The notes beneath the pieces are model-generated. The model worked only from the letters and a program-made list of their open reading frames with translations, was not told the DNA's origin and ran no database searches. A program made the position numbers and the translations under genes. DNA of 64,000 bases from Tritrichomonas foetus (lineage: Eukaryota > Parabasalia > Tritrichomonadida > Tritrichomonadidae): positions 51,705-115,704 of the forward strand of contig MLAK01000003.1 of the NCBI GenBank assembly GCA_001839685.1, read 5' to 3'. Shown here piece by piece: positions 19,342 through 29,319 of the stretch (its first letter is position 1; each line of letters begins with the position of its first letter).

Positions 19342-19452
19342 TTCTTTTGTTTTAAGAAAAAAGTGTAGCTTATCCACGAACCAAATGCCATTTTTTAATT
19401 AATAAAAAAATAAAAACTTTTTGGAATAATGATTCTTTTGTTTTAAGAAAAA
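19342..19452 (+). repeat. 20-bp direct repeat, two copies 91 bp apart
   Basis: TTCTTTTGTTTTAAGAAAAA at 19,342-19,361 and 19,433-19,452. Both are upstream of the Myb start (19,531). Each copy is partly self-complementary (TTCTTTT...AAGAAAA). Confidence 0.75.
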
Positions 19453-19517
19453 TATAGTTAGATTTCTTTGACATGGTGTCAATTGCATTTTGAATCTACG
19501 TTCAAAAGTAAACAGTT

Positions 19518-19523
19518 CATTTC
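19518..19523 (+). promoter_or_regulatory. Initiator TCATTT of the Myb gene
   Basis: Lies 8 nt before the ATG at 19,531, giving a leader of about 11 nt. It decides the start: the in-frame TTG at 19,468 lies upstream of it. Confidence 0.65.
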
Positions 19524-19530
19524 TATTTAT

Positions 19531-20568
19531 ATGTCGCATTTATCAAATCCTATTTCAAAACCTCTTCTTGATGTCGCTACAGCTCAGCTGATTCAATCAT
19601 CAACAAATATCACCGACGAATCAATTGATACATGTCGAAATTTTCTTGAGCAGTATATAAACAATGAAATAAAATACGATATATGTTGCAAACTCATCGA
19701 TTCATTAATACCAAATAGTAATTGCGTGCATGAAGTAATGCTTGTTCTATCAACTAAGTCGAATAAAAATGATAATTGTGAAGAGGAATCTGACTCAGAG
19801 AGTGAGCAATCAAAAGGAAAAACTCGCTTATGGTCAAAAGAAGAAGATAGACGCCTTTTACATGCAATTACAATTTTTGGTTTAGGAAAATGGAAAGATA
19901 TATGCGTATTTGTAGGTGGAGGAAGATCCCGTGCACAATGTTCTCAAAGATGGTATCGAAGTTTAGATCCAAGAATAAGCAAAGATAGATGGACCGCAGA
20001 TGAAGATGCCCGATTGCTTCAGTCAGTTGCAATAAATGGTGATCATACCTGGACAAAAGTAGCACAAGATGTAAAAACAAGATCAGATGTACAATGCAGA
20101 TATAGATATAATCAAATACAAAAAAGCATGAGTTATACTGCAAAAACACATTTCTCACACTTTTCACATTTACCACAATTTTCTCAAATCAATCAAAGTA
20201 TATCACTTGCTTATCAGCAGCAAATGCTTTGCCAACAACTAATGACGACACAATTGATTAACAACATGAATCAACAATTTCAGAATGATCAAATTCCGAT
20301 TTCAAATGATATTGTTGGAGTTAATAATAATAGTGTGAATACAAATGCTTGTGCTAATGAGGAAGAAGAAGTAAAAATTATGATGAGTGAAGTTGATAAT
20401 TCAATAGATTTCTCTCCACAGTATAACCAAGTCACAATTTCATCAGAAAAAGGTTTTGGATTTGATGATAACTTGTTAGATCAAATAATTGAAATTAATG
20501 CTGACTTTGAAAATGATTTCCAAGACTATTCCAGGGATTTCCTTGGAAGAAATTTATTTGATTTTTAG
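19531..20568 (+). CDS. R2R3 Myb-like DNA-binding protein
   Basis: 345 residues from ATG 19,531, with TCATTT just upstream. After an acidic stretch (EEESDSESEQSKG) come two Myb repeats. Repeat 1 (about 97-146) has Trp at the three usual sites (LWSKEED, GKWKDI, QRWYRSL). Repeat 2 (about 149-196) has RWTADED, TWTKVA and Tyr in place of the third Trp (CRYRYNQI). The C-terminal half is Gln/Asn-rich with acidic patches, consistent with a regulatory region. Myb proteins are expanded in trichomonads and act as nuclear sequence-specific regulators. The target is unknown. Confidence 0.88.
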   Translation: MSHLSNPISKPLLDVATAQLIQSSTNITDESIDTCRNFLEQYINNEIKYDICCKLIDSLIPNSNCVHEVMLVLSTKSNKNDNCEEESDSESEQSKGKTRLWSKEEDRRLLHAITIFGLGKWKDICVFVGGGRSRAQCSQRWYRSLDPRISKDRWTADEDARLLQSVAINGDHTWTKVAQDVKTRSDVQCRYRYNQIQKSMSYTAKTHFSHFSHLPQFSQINQSISLAYQQQMLCQQLMTTQLINNMNQQFQNDQIPISNDIVGVNNNSVNTNACANEEEEVKIMMSEVDNSIDFSPQYNQVTISSEKGFGFDDNLLDQIIEINADFENDFQDYSRDFLGRNLFDF

Positions 20569-20812
20569 AATGTTTGATTAAAAAGAGCGTTTTCGAAAAA
20601 AATATTATTATTTTTCTTTTACTTTATTGATTAAAGTTTATTTTTATATTTGTCTGATTATCAACGTGAAATGATATCTTTTTTTTAATTTATCATTTCG
20701 TTAACCAAGGAATTCTATCATAATTAATTCAAAATCATTCGTTGGATTATTTCAATTTTCAATAGTTTATTAAACCCGCACATTTTTCTGAAGACAACAA
20801 CGTATTTTTTGT

Positions 20813-22156
20813 ATGAAATTGTATGAAAGTCAAAAAGTTCATCCCTTCATCCCGCTGATGAAGGGCATTGAAGTTGATGGCAGCCATGTCAAATATCCAG
20901 CGGTGAAAGAAGCCTTCCAAGAAGCAGAAATCGAATTGACAGACAATATCAACGCGCCTATCATTTGGTGGGACGGCGATATTAAAACTCGAGATTTTGA
21001 AACCCTCGGCCCAACCCAACGAATCAATAAAATACCGGGGATGGATTATATTTGTTTTAAGTCCACAACGATTCACGCTTTTAACCAAATGAGACGAATG
21101 TTCCCAAATTTATACAATTTCTTCCCCAGCTCGTTTTTACTTCCGCATCAGTACACCGACCTTCAGCGCGCGCATAACTACTTACAAGGGAAAGCGAAAT
21201 CCCCTATCACGTGGATCATTAAGCCCAGAAATGGATGCTGCGGAAATGGAATCAAATTAATTCAACATATATACGAACTGGCTCACAAATCTGAACCAGC
21301 AGTTGTACAGAAATATATTCCGCCTTATTTAATAGACGGCTATAAATTTGATTTTCGATTCTATATTTTGATATCTACACTCGCACCATACACGGTTTAC
21401 ATATATAAGGAGGGGCTTGCTAGATTTTGTACTCAAAAATACCAAGCACCAAATGCCAAAAACTTAGAAGATAAGTTTGCCCATTTAACAAATACATCAA
21501 TCAATAAAGAAAACAATGAAGCAGCTGCTGATGACTTCACACGACTTGCCAGTGATGTTTTAGATGAGATTGCTGTGAAAGAACCAACTCGCGGTCCTCT
21601 TCTTTGGAAAAAAATTTGTGACGTTTCAATGCTTTCTCTTTTGGCGATTTGGTCGTCCATAGTTGCATCTTTGCTTAACTTTAATTCCGAACGGAGACTC
21701 TTTGGAAGAAGACCAATGGATCGAAATGCCCAAGTTTTAGATACTTTTTCTAAATATTTTCATATAATGGGAATTGATATTATGATTTCAGAAAAATTGC
21801 AGCCGATTGTTTTAGAACTCAACGATAGACCATCTATGATTGTTACTTATGAATGTGAAGCTGCACTTAAAAAGGAAATGGTGAAAGATGCATTTTCTCA
21901 CATTTCTATCGATGGATCACCTGTTGATGGGCCTTCAAGCTCTCCAAACTGGACAAAACTACTTCCTGTTCCAGCCGGAGATAAACTTTACCAGCCAGTG
22001 AACCAGGTGATTGCGAAAACAGCAAATGTTTTCCGAACTTACGCAGCAAACAGAGAGAGACCACATTATGAAGAAAGACCGAAATCATCAAAGTTCCAAA
22101 AAATTGAACTAGCTCCGACATTTGTGAATGCAGAAGCACCATCAAACTGCCAATGA
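20813..22156 (+). CDS. Tubulin-tyrosine-ligase-like (TTLL) glutamylase/ligase
   Basis: 447 residues with an ATP-grasp TTL domain over about 60-365. Seen: TWIIKPRNGCCGNGIKLI (nucleotide-binding Lys and glycine loop), VVQKYIPPYLIDGYKFDFRFYIL, YIYKEGLARFCTQ, FAHLTNTSINKE and PIVLELNDRPSM (metal-binding Glu and Asn). All landmark residues appear intact. TTLL enzymes add Glu, Gly or Tyr to tubulin tails on axonemes and other stable microtubules. Which amino acid this one adds cannot be read from the sequence. The last 60 residues are basic and Pro-rich. The ATG follows AT-rich sequence with no obvious initiator. Confidence 0.9.
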   Translation: MKLYESQKVHPFIPLMKGIEVDGSHVKYPAVKEAFQEAEIELTDNINAPIIWWDGDIKTRDFETLGPTQRINKIPGMDYICFKSTTIHAFNQMRRMFPNLYNFFPSSFLLPHQYTDLQRAHNYLQGKAKSPITWIIKPRNGCCGNGIKLIQHIYELAHKSEPAVVQKYIPPYLIDGYKFDFRFYILISTLAPYTVYIYKEGLARFCTQKYQAPNAKNLEDKFAHLTNTSINKENNEAAADDFTRLASDVLDEIAVKEPTRGPLLWKKICDVSMLSLLAIWSSIVASLLNFNSERRLFGRRPMDRNAQVLDTFSKYFHIMGIDIMISEKLQPIVLELNDRPSMIVTYECEAALKKEMVKDAFSHISIDGSPVDGPSSSPNWTKLLPVPAGDKLYQPVNQVIAKTANVFRTYAANRERPHYEERPKSSKFQKIELAPTFVNAEAPSNCQ

Positions 22157-22440
22157 TGTTTCTTGGCTTTTATTTCCATGTAAAAATGATTTGCTGAGGT
22201 TTGCGAGTTAGATATAAAATGTTATTATGGTTTTAAATACTTTTATTTTCTTAATATGAATGTGTTTTATTAGAAACTGAATGAGACGAATATCGATATA
22301 CATAAAATTCTTCCGTAAATGGTGTGAATGTCTAAAATGATGTCATTTACACATATATAATGAAAACAAAAATTTATTGATGAAATAAAGAATTATATAT
22401 AATAAGAATAGAATTTAAAACATAAAAACAAATTTTATAA
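22157..22440. other. Convergent 3' intergenic region
   Basis: About 280 bp between the 3' ends of the TTLL gene and the GAF-domain gene. AT-rich, with AATAAA-like strings; nothing else seen. Confidence 0.5.
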
Positions 22441-25400
22441 TTACAAAACAAGTGAGTGGTTGAGTATTTCCTGCCATCCATTGATGGTTTCGTTAAGAGA
22501 ATCAAGTAAAATACTCATTGAAGGAAGGAAGTCACTAATAAGTGACACAATTGGGCGAGTTACAATAGTATTAAAGCCGATATTTAGTTTGGCTTCATCT
22601 ATTTCTGTAAATAATGTAGTTGTTTGAAGATCAATGGAGAAATGACTGAATGTCTTGGAATCTTCAAATCCACGGAGAGAGTCTGAAACATCGGATGACT
22701 TTAAAATTAATTTGAAAAGGGCAAGTCGATGTAAATTCACAGATTTGTTGAATAGTTTTTGCGGTCTAACTAAACATGATGTTGAATTAATGATTTCAAA
22801 GTGTTGAGAAATATCAGTGGCAATAACAGTGTCGAAAACAATATGCCAGAATATTTCCGATTGTGGCAAAGTAAGAGTTTCGATAATATTAGTATCTACA
22901 TTTGTTAAAACCGAAATTGTTTGTTCACAATGATAAATTTCATAAGGAGGTCTGTTTCGAAATAGAACAGAGAGTGCTACTCCCATTTGAGTGCCTTCAA
23001 ATTCATCAGTATAATTTAAGTTATGACATAGTGCAGCAATAAGTAAAGCGAATTTTTCAACAGGAGTGATGAAAGAGTCAATTTCAGAATTATGTATTAT
23101 ATAAAATACAAACTGTAAAGATCTGACTGCTCTTTCGAATGTAAATATTCTAGAATTCTTATGTAATTCAAAAACAGAAAGTAAAAAGCGTGAAAGTTTG
23201 GAATTCTGAATTTTAAAGGTTTCACAAAGTCCAGAATGATAAAATACAGAAAATCCTATTTTCATCAGTTCATTTATCTTTTTTGCCGGTAATTCCAGTG
23301 TATTGATTTTATCTAATGGTAAAAGGAGAGTTTTTGGTGGCTCAAAAGCAGTCGATGATTCAGAAGTAAATAAATTAGCCAACCAAATTGCAACTGTTTG
23401 ACTTGAATCACGCGTTTTATGCTTTGAGTAGGCAAAACCAACAAATGATGAAAAGGCATTAAGGAGTTGCTCATCATCACGTGTGAAGACACCGCCATTT
23501 GTTGCCATATCTTTATTGATCATTTCAATAACAGCTAATATATTTCCATTTTTGTCTTTTACAGGTGCACCAAGAATAGATCTTGTTCTATATCCTGTTG
23601 CTTGATCAGTACCACTATGAAATCGTTCATCTTTATATGCATCTGGAATATTTACACTTTTTCCTGTATCTGCAATAAAGCCGACAACACCTTTTCCAGC
23701 AGTTAGGACAATGGAAGCCATTTCACCGACATTAATTGTTGCTGATAAGGTAGAACTTTGCTTATCGACGGTAAACAAAGCAGATCGATCGGCTTGAACA
23801 AGAGTTCTAAGTGTATTCATTATTGTGTGAAGAACAGATGACAATGAATCATTACTATTCAGTAACTTAACGGTTTTCATCATTGCTTTAATTCGATTAG
23901 ATGAATTTAAAGCTCCTTCAATGACTTTAGAATTAGCAAGTGCAATTCCCGCAAACACACACATTGCCTTACATAATTCTACATCATTATCGGAAAATGG
24001 TTTATATCCTTTTTTATTCATTAATTGCATAACAGCAATAATTTGTCCAAATTGATCATGAACTGGAATTGTTACTAAGCTTCTTGTTCGATAACCAGTT
24101 TGTTTATCAACCGAAGAGTTAAATCTTGGATCATCATAAGCATCTGGAATATTAATTAATTGACCAGAGATTGCAACTGAACCAACAATTCCTTGATTTA
24201 TTGGCATTAACAGTGGTTTTATACCATCAGCTACTTTTGTCATAAGCTGAGTTCGAGAATCATCAACAACAAACAAAGAAGCTCGATCTGCATCAACCAA
24301 ATTTTTAGATGTTTCGATAATTGTTTCAAGGAGATGATCAAGATTAGTTTCTCTTGCAAAACTTTCAGCCGTTTGTAAAAGCGATGCTAGTTTGTTTTGG
24401 GCATTCAAAGCTTTACGTAATTCAGTTGTTCTGTTTCTCATTGCTAGTGAAGATACAATTGTTGGGGTAGCGATGGCTGTTAAAAATGTGAGGTTATTTA
24501 TATCTTCTGTGGTGAAACAAGGATAATGCTTTTTACCACGAACAGCAAATGCACCAATCATATTTCCATTGCTAATCATAGGAACAGCTAAAACACCATT
24601 TTTATAAGTATTATCAATGGATACATTGAAATCTTTATCTAGATTTGCAGTTGGAACATTAATTACTTCATGAGTTTTAAAAACTCTTGAAACAATTCCA
24701 AGTTTGTCGAGTGATATATTCGAAAGCTGTAATCCACTTTTATTATATTTAAAGGTAATAATTTTATCTTTTTCTTTAATAAATATTGTAAAATTTTCAC
24801 ATTTGATCATCGAGGTGACACTTGCCTTAATTGTTGGAATTAGTCTTGATATATTATGAACTCTAGAAATAAATTTACCAAGGATTTTATACATGTTTGA
24901 TGTGAAAGCATTGCTACTATTGAATTTCTTAAAAACCCTATAAAGATGAGATGTTAAAAAATTCATAAGAAATGCTTCTGATTGTGGCCAATAAGAATAT
25001 GTCATTCCACTTTTATGATATTTATCAATAAGTAAAATTACACCGTATAAAACATTTGATTTTGGATCTACAATTGGTTGACAATTAATAACTTCAGCTT
25101 CTTCACAAAATGGTAAATCTTGTTCTTCTGAATATAAGCTACACATTGTTGGATTTGGAGTCATAAATTCTCTTTTATCAGCACCAACATTACCAACAAT
25201 TCCAACACCATGTGGATATTTCATTAAACGAGTATAATTAATATAAGTTTTAGCAGATGGTATATTAATCCAAACAACACAAGTAGTTACATTAAAAATT
25301 TCTTGAAGAGATTTTTCAAGTTTTTGAGAAATTTGGGAAATATCATCTAATTGTAAAAGTTCATTAATTAAATGAATAATTGTCGCTATTTTCATCGCTT

Positions 25401-26340
25401 GCCTGAAATAAATGTCTGTCATTATTCCAAATTGTTCTTCACCAAGTTGAGAAGCAAATGAATAAATAGTTTCTGTATTCCATCTTGATCCCACAATGAC
25501 GCTTTTTACAAAAAGGGTATCTTCTTCCAAAAATTGATCAAAGTCTGCATCAGTTAATTGAGTAACTTCATCTGCGAATGTGAAGGGTGAAAGTGAAGGG
25601 GGTGGAGAAGGTGGCAAGTTTGGTCCTGTAACAGCTTCAATTAATAAGGGTGGAATATAGGGCATCTTGAAATCATCATCATCATCATCATCGTTATTAT
25701 TTACATCATCATCAATTCCAATTTCTTTTAACTCCACTTTTTTAATTTGGTCTAAATCGGCATCACTTCTTCCAGTGAAGTTTTCTGCTGAAGAAAATGA
25801 TGATATTGAAGTTGTAATTGGTGAATTGGTATTCGAATCATTTGGAATAAATAATGATCGACTTGTGCTTCGTGTTGTTGAAAGATATATCTGGCTTTCT
25901 TTTGCTTCTCCATTTCTTCCAGTGCTTCGGCCGGTGCTTCGAATGGTTGATCGACCGGTGCCTGCTTGCTGTTTGGTATTATTCGATCTGATAATGTCAG
26001 GAACAACTGGCTTGATATTCAAATCAATAAGGAGATTGCTTTTCGGTCGATTTCGTTTTGCGGTTTGTGGATAAATAGGGGCAACATGAATTTGGCGTCT
26101 CATCGGAGTGGTCGGTCTGAAAGGTGGCGGATCTTGATCAAATTGAAGCGTAGAGACTTGTTTTATAACATCTGGCGGTTTTCGGTGAACAGATACGATT
26201 TTCCCGCGTTTTGGAATGGAAACTGTAACCGGCCGGCGGCTGAGCGATGTAGTTGCATGATTGGCAGCAAATGCAGGCAACTTTGTAGCAAGTTCGTCGT
26301 AATATCGCTGCTTTCGACGCTTATTCGGCGTCGTTGCCAT
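22441..26340 (-). CDS. Multi-GAF protein with degenerate cyclic-nucleotide phosphodiesterase domain
   Basis: 1,299 residues. The N-terminal 300 are basic, then Ser/Thr/Asp-rich and probably disordered. Four GAF-like modules follow at about 330-465, 500-635, 665-805 and 830-970. The last two are close repeats (IPDAYDDPRFN / IPDAYKDERFH, TGYRTRS in both) and the fourth carries NK...FTRDDE, the NKxnFx3DE signature of cyclic-nucleotide-binding GAF domains. Residues 1,010-1,290 align with the class I PDE catalytic fold (LLIAALCH, WHIVFDTVIATDISQHFEI, LILKSSDVSDSLR). However, YHNxxHA is FTFERA (1066-1071) and HD is H1106-N1107; only D1217 of the metal ligands remains besides H1106. Best read as a ligand-sensing pseudo-phosphodiesterase. 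Cytosolic, with no membrane segment. Confidence 0.88.
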   Translation of the reverse strand: MATTPNKRRKQRYYDELATKLPAFAANHATTSLSRRPVTVSIPKRGKIVSVHRKPPDVIKQVSTLQFDQDPPPFRPTTPMRRQIHVAPIYPQTAKRNRPKSNLLIDLNIKPVVPDIIRSNNTKQQAGTGRSTIRSTGRSTGRNGEAKESQIYLSTTRSTSRSLFIPNDSNTNSPITTSISSFSSAENFTGRSDADLDQIKKVELKEIGIDDDVNNNDDDDDDDFKMPYIPPLLIEAVTGPNLPPSPPPSLSPFTFADEVTQLTDADFDQFLEEDTLFVKSVIVGSRWNTETIYSFASQLGEEQFGIMTDIYFRQAMKIATIIHLINELLQLDDISQISQKLEKSLQEIFNVTTCVVWINIPSAKTYINYTRLMKYPHGVGIVGNVGADKREFMTPNPTMCSLYSEEQDLPFCEEAEVINCQPIVDPKSNVLYGVILLIDKYHKSGMTYSYWPQSEAFLMNFLTSHLYRVFKKFNSSNAFTSNMYKILGKFISRVHNISRLIPTIKASVTSMIKCENFTIFIKEKDKIITFKYNKSGLQLSNISLDKLGIVSRVFKTHEVINVPTANLDKDFNVSIDNTYKNGVLAVPMISNGNMIGAFAVRGKKHYPCFTTEDINNLTFLTAIATPTIVSSLAMRNRTTELRKALNAQNKLASLLQTAESFARETNLDHLLETIIETSKNLVDADRASLFVVDDSRTQLMTKVADGIKPLLMPINQGIVGSVAISGQLINIPDAYDDPRFNSSVDKQTGYRTRSLVTIPVHDQFGQIIAVMQLMNKKGYKPFSDNDVELCKAMCVFAGIALANSKVIEGALNSSNRIKAMMKTVKLLNSNDSLSSVLHTIMNTLRTLVQADRSALFTVDKQSSTLSATINVGEMASIVLTAGKGVVGFIADTGKSVNIPDAYKDERFHSGTDQATGYRTRSILGAPVKDKNGNILAVIEMINKDMATNGGVFTRDDEQLLNAFSSFVGFAYSKHKTRDSSQTVAIWLANLFTSESSTAFEPPKTLLLPLDKINTLELPAKKINELMKIGFSVFYHSGLCETFKIQNSKLSRFLLSVFELHKNSRIFTFERAVRSLQFVFYIIHNSEIDSFITPVEKFALLIAALCHNLNYTDEFEGTQMGVALSVLFRNRPPYEIYHCEQTISVLTNVDTNIIETLTLPQSEIFWHIVFDTVIATDISQHFEIINSTSCLVRPQKLFNKSVNLHRLALFKLILKSSDVSDSLRGFEDSKTFSHFSIDLQTTTLFTEIDEAKLNIGFNTIVTRPIVSLISDFLPSMSILLDSLNETINGWQEILNHSLVL

Positions 26341-26776
26341 TCAATTCGATATTTTAAACGAAAATTCTATCCAAATTGTTCAAACACAATTTCTCACAAA
26401 AAATTCGAAAATTTATAACTTTTTCTTAAAAAAAATTCCCAATTATGCGGATTGGAAAAATACAGATATCCTAATCAATTAAGATCAAATCAGAGGCAAT
26501 TTCCCTTTTTCAAAAAGACATATAGTGATAAATAGTGGATATAGGTCGAAATTACATAATAAATCAATTCGTCAATATCATGATATATTTACCAAATTCA
26601 TTCGAGTGATATCAGCACAATATTTATAAATATAAATACCAGTATTTATACAGTATTATCTATTGCCTTAAGAATATCAAAAGAATTTGTGATTACTTAG
26701 ACAAAAAATCCAATGAAAATTTTGTATGAATGAAAATTTCACATCACATTTCATATTCTGAGGATCCTCAGTATTC
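26341..26776. other. Divergent promoter region
   Basis: About 435 bp between divergent starts. On the plus side TCACAT, TCACAT and TCATAT cluster at 26,739-26,755, about 25-35 nt before the kinase ATG. No initiator is seen on the minus side. Confidence 0.5.
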
Positions 26777-27859
26777 ATGGAATGTCGATACTACTTTAAA
26801 GAGTTGATAAATGGCTGGGAGTCTTGGGAAAATTTGATAAAATCTTCAAATATTTTTGAAGATCTTGTGAGACACATTTTTTCTCAAAATGGCTTGAAAT
26901 TCACAAAAATAGATCAAGCATTTCCTGCATGGAATGCTGTATTCAAAGTTGGCACTTTTTTAATAAAAATTTTTGCACCAATAGAATCAGGATATAAGTA
27001 TTCACTGTCTGACTTTAATACAGAAATAAAAGGACAAAAGTTTGCTCTTTCAGCTGGAGTAAATACCCCTAAAATCATATCACATGGTGTTTTTAATGAT
27101 AAATATGAATTTTTGTATTTGATTGAAGAATTCATTGAAAATTGTGTGACACTTGAAGATGATTTCTTTTTTTCTTTATGTGAGGAAGAGAAAAGGTCAA
27201 TAGGTAAAAAGTTAAGAGAAATAGTTGATAAGATGAATGTCAAAAATGAATCAATTCGGTCAATGAACTTTTTCGAAATGTTTCAAAGAAATGAAAATTG
27301 GATGAAATTTCCTCTTTCGTTTCACCAAGAGCAACATAAAAAAGTTCAAGAGTTTCAAAAAAAGATAGACAATAGTCACAATTGCAATTACACGAATAAC
27401 AATTACATAAATAGCAGCAATTATCAAATTAATAACAATCAGACTAATGACTATGGTATAAATAAAAATGATGGAAATAAAAAAAATGAGGAATTAGGTG
27501 TTTTAGACATTGATCTAGTGTTTGTTCATGGCGATTTGCATGGAGGCAATATTCTTTATTCTAAAGACACGCGTACACTGACAATAATTGATTTTGCTGA
27601 TTCTTTTCAAGCTCCAAAAAGTTATGAGCATTCTCTGATTGCGATGGAATTGTTTCGATTTGACAAATCAGCAATTCTTGGATTTTTTTCAGAAGAAGAA
27701 ATTTCTAACTTACCAGAAATATGTTTTGAGTCAACTTTAATTCATGATCTTGGTGAAGAAACAATTAGAGATTTATTTGGATCAATTGAACAATTCACTT
27801 CAATTAGCATATTTAAAGAAAAGCTTGTTGAACTTTTTCGTAAAAATGTGTTAGAATAA
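26777..27859 (+). CDS. APH/choline-kinase-fold phosphotransferase
   Basis: 360 residues of the aminoglycoside-phosphotransferase-like kinase fold. Seen: an N-lobe with LIKIFAPI (likely ATP-binding Lys) and YLIEEFIEN hinge; catalytic loop VHGDLHGGNIL (H251, D253, N258); metal-binding IIDFAD (D272). An Asn-rich low-complexity insert sits at about 195-240 between hinge and catalytic loop. The catalytic residues are present, so a small-molecule or protein kinase activity is plausible, but the substrate is unknown. This fold is common in eukaryotes and bacteria and does not by itself imply antibiotic resistance or recent transfer. Base composition resembles the neighbours. Confidence 0.8.
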   Translation: MECRYYFKELINGWESWENLIKSSNIFEDLVRHIFSQNGLKFTKIDQAFPAWNAVFKVGTFLIKIFAPIESGYKYSLSDFNTEIKGQKFALSAGVNTPKIISHGVFNDKYEFLYLIEEFIENCVTLEDDFFFSLCEEEKRSIGKKLREIVDKMNVKNESIRSMNFFEMFQRNENWMKFPLSFHQEQHKKVQEFQKKIDNSHNCNYTNNNYINSSNYQINNNQTNDYGINKNDGNKKNEELGVLDIDLVFVHGDLHGGNILYSKDTRTLTIIDFADSFQAPKSYEHSLIAMELFRFDKSAILGFFSEEEISNLPEICFESTLIHDLGEETIRDLFGSIEQFTSISIFKEKLVELFRKNVLE

Positions 27860-28299
27860 AAAGTTATGAGTATAATATTTCATTTCAGAAAAAAATTTGA
27901 TGTGGAATTGTTATGAAAATAAGGATTCAATTCTGCAGTTATTCGGTCATAAACATTCAAAATCCATGGAATCTCAAAAGCTCAAGCTCATAAAAAGTCA
28001 CAAAATGAAAATAGAAGACTTATTCAAGGATGATAAATAAAGTACATTCCAAAACAGCATCAGAGTCGAATTTTGAGCTCAATAGGTCTTTCAAAAAAGC
28101 AGCTGGTCAAATATTTCTTCAACAAACCATCGGAAATATTTCTGTCTGAAAATTGAATAAACTTTTTTTTTTGTACTTATTATCAAAAAGTTAATGAATG
28201 ATTCCTCAATTTGAAAACTCTCATCTGAAAATTGAAATGCTCACAAAAATTGAATAACCAAAACCAGAATCGAAGAATCATCACTAGAATTCGGAAAAT
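27860..28299. other. Intergenic, initiator only
   Basis: 440 bp, AT-rich, no ORF. The only feature recognised is the TCACTA initiator at 28,281. Confidence 0.6.
28281..28286 (+). promoter_or_regulatory. Initiator TCACTA
   Basis: Full match to TCA[C/T][T/A]. Its A lies 17 nt before the ATG at 28,300. Confidence 0.6.
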
Positions 28300-29319
28300 A
28301 TGGACATAACTGACCTCGAATCAAAATACAATACTAAAGACACCAAACAGCGGCCAGAAGAAACAGTTTTTACGTCAGTATGCCAATGTGGACCATTACA
28401 TTTATGGCGGCTTTCTCAAACAAAAGAACTTGTTTTAAACCATTACTTGATCAAAAGTCCTATTCCAATCTATGTCTTCTTTCTGGTCATTTCCAATTAT
28501 TTTTTCTTTTTCCATTATATCTATCCTTTTGGTAACTGGAAATTTGAGTTCTTACGTTATTTATACTTATTTATAATGATTTACTCACTTATTGTTTATT
28601 TGATAATATTTTATGAAGGACCAGGATATTTACCATACTATTACCCACGACGACCCAAAGGAAAAGATGATTTATCAGGATTTGTTACAACAGAAGATCA
28701 ATATTATTATGTTAAATCAAAACATTTTCCAAGACATATACAATACTTTTCATCAGCAGGCAGACTCGTAATTCGGGCTGACCATTTTTGCGCATGGACT
28801 GGGTCATTTATTGGCAAGAGGAATTTGAAAGTTTTCATGCAATTCGTCATTTTAATTTTGGTATATCTTGGAACAATGCTGCCTTTTGAAACCAAAATTG
28901 GAGTGATGATTATCAAGAAAACAATCTCTTTTTCATATGTTGATTTAGCGGTATATCTATTTTATTATTGTCAATCATGTTTTCTCACTTTTCTGACATT
29001 AAAAATCCTTGTTTCGACAATTGCTGTAAACACAGTTGGAATGTCTTCATTTGAATATTATTATCAATATATACATCGTATCTCGCTATCCACCAGGCTT
29101 CCTGCCATAGATAATTGGGAATTAGTTTGTGGACCAAGGAGCCAATGGTACTTGTGGTTACTTCCAATCCCAGCTTTTTGGCACCTTGATGATTATGAAC
29201 TTGCAGAAATGGTAATCAGAGACAACAAGCGGGCAAATGATTTCCGTGAATCAATGGGTGAATTGCCATTCATGTATGATGGAGATTCATCATTACCCTT
29301 CTTCAAAATGTCCGCATAA
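28300..29319 (+). CDS. DHHC-family membrane protein with DHFC motif and no zinc-finger cysteines
   Basis: 339 residues with four hydrophobic segments, two on each side of the central loop (about 48-70, 78-105, 178-200, 215-240), the topology of protein S-palmitoyltransferases. The core reads RADHFCAWTGSFIGKRNLKVF, matching the DHHC block with D161, H162, F163, C164. After the fourth segment GMSSFE (247-252) sits where the family has the TTxE motif. The upstream loop, which normally has six zinc-binding Cys and His, contains none (PRHIQYFSSAGRLVI). Catalytic Cys164 remains, so S-acyl transfer is possible, but the missing zinc ligands suggest a divergent or non-catalytic member. Confidence 0.75.
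   Translation: MDITDLESKYNTKDTKQRPEETVFTSVCQCGPLHLWRLSQTKELVLNHYLIKSPIPIYVFFLVISNYFFFFHYIYPFGNWKFEFLRYLYLFIMIYSLIVYLIIFYEGPGYLPYYYPRRPKGKDDLSGFVTTEDQYYYVKSKHFPRHIQYFSSAGRLVIRADHFCAWTGSFIGKRNLKVFMQFVILILVYLGTMLPFETKIGVMIIKKTISFSYVDLAVYLFYYCQSCFLTFLTLKILVSTIAVNTVGMSSFEYYYQYIHRISLSTRLPAIDNWELVCGPRSQWYLWLLPIPAFWHLDDYELAEMVIRDNKRANDFRESMGELPFMYDGDSSLPFFKMSA

Larger units (their letters stand above)
18236..19530. other. Long intergenic region with a hairpin and a 20-bp direct repeat
   Basis: About 1.3 kb without a credible ORF. It holds the hairpin 18,794-18,823 and the duplicated 20-mer at 19,342-19,361 and 19,433-19,452 upstream of the Myb gene. Confidence 0.65.

Noticed and set aside
26777..27859. 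Laterally transferred antibiotic-resistance gene
   Set aside because: The APH fold is widespread in eukaryotes, and composition and low-complexity Asn insert match the host. Nothing indicates aminoglycoside as substrate.
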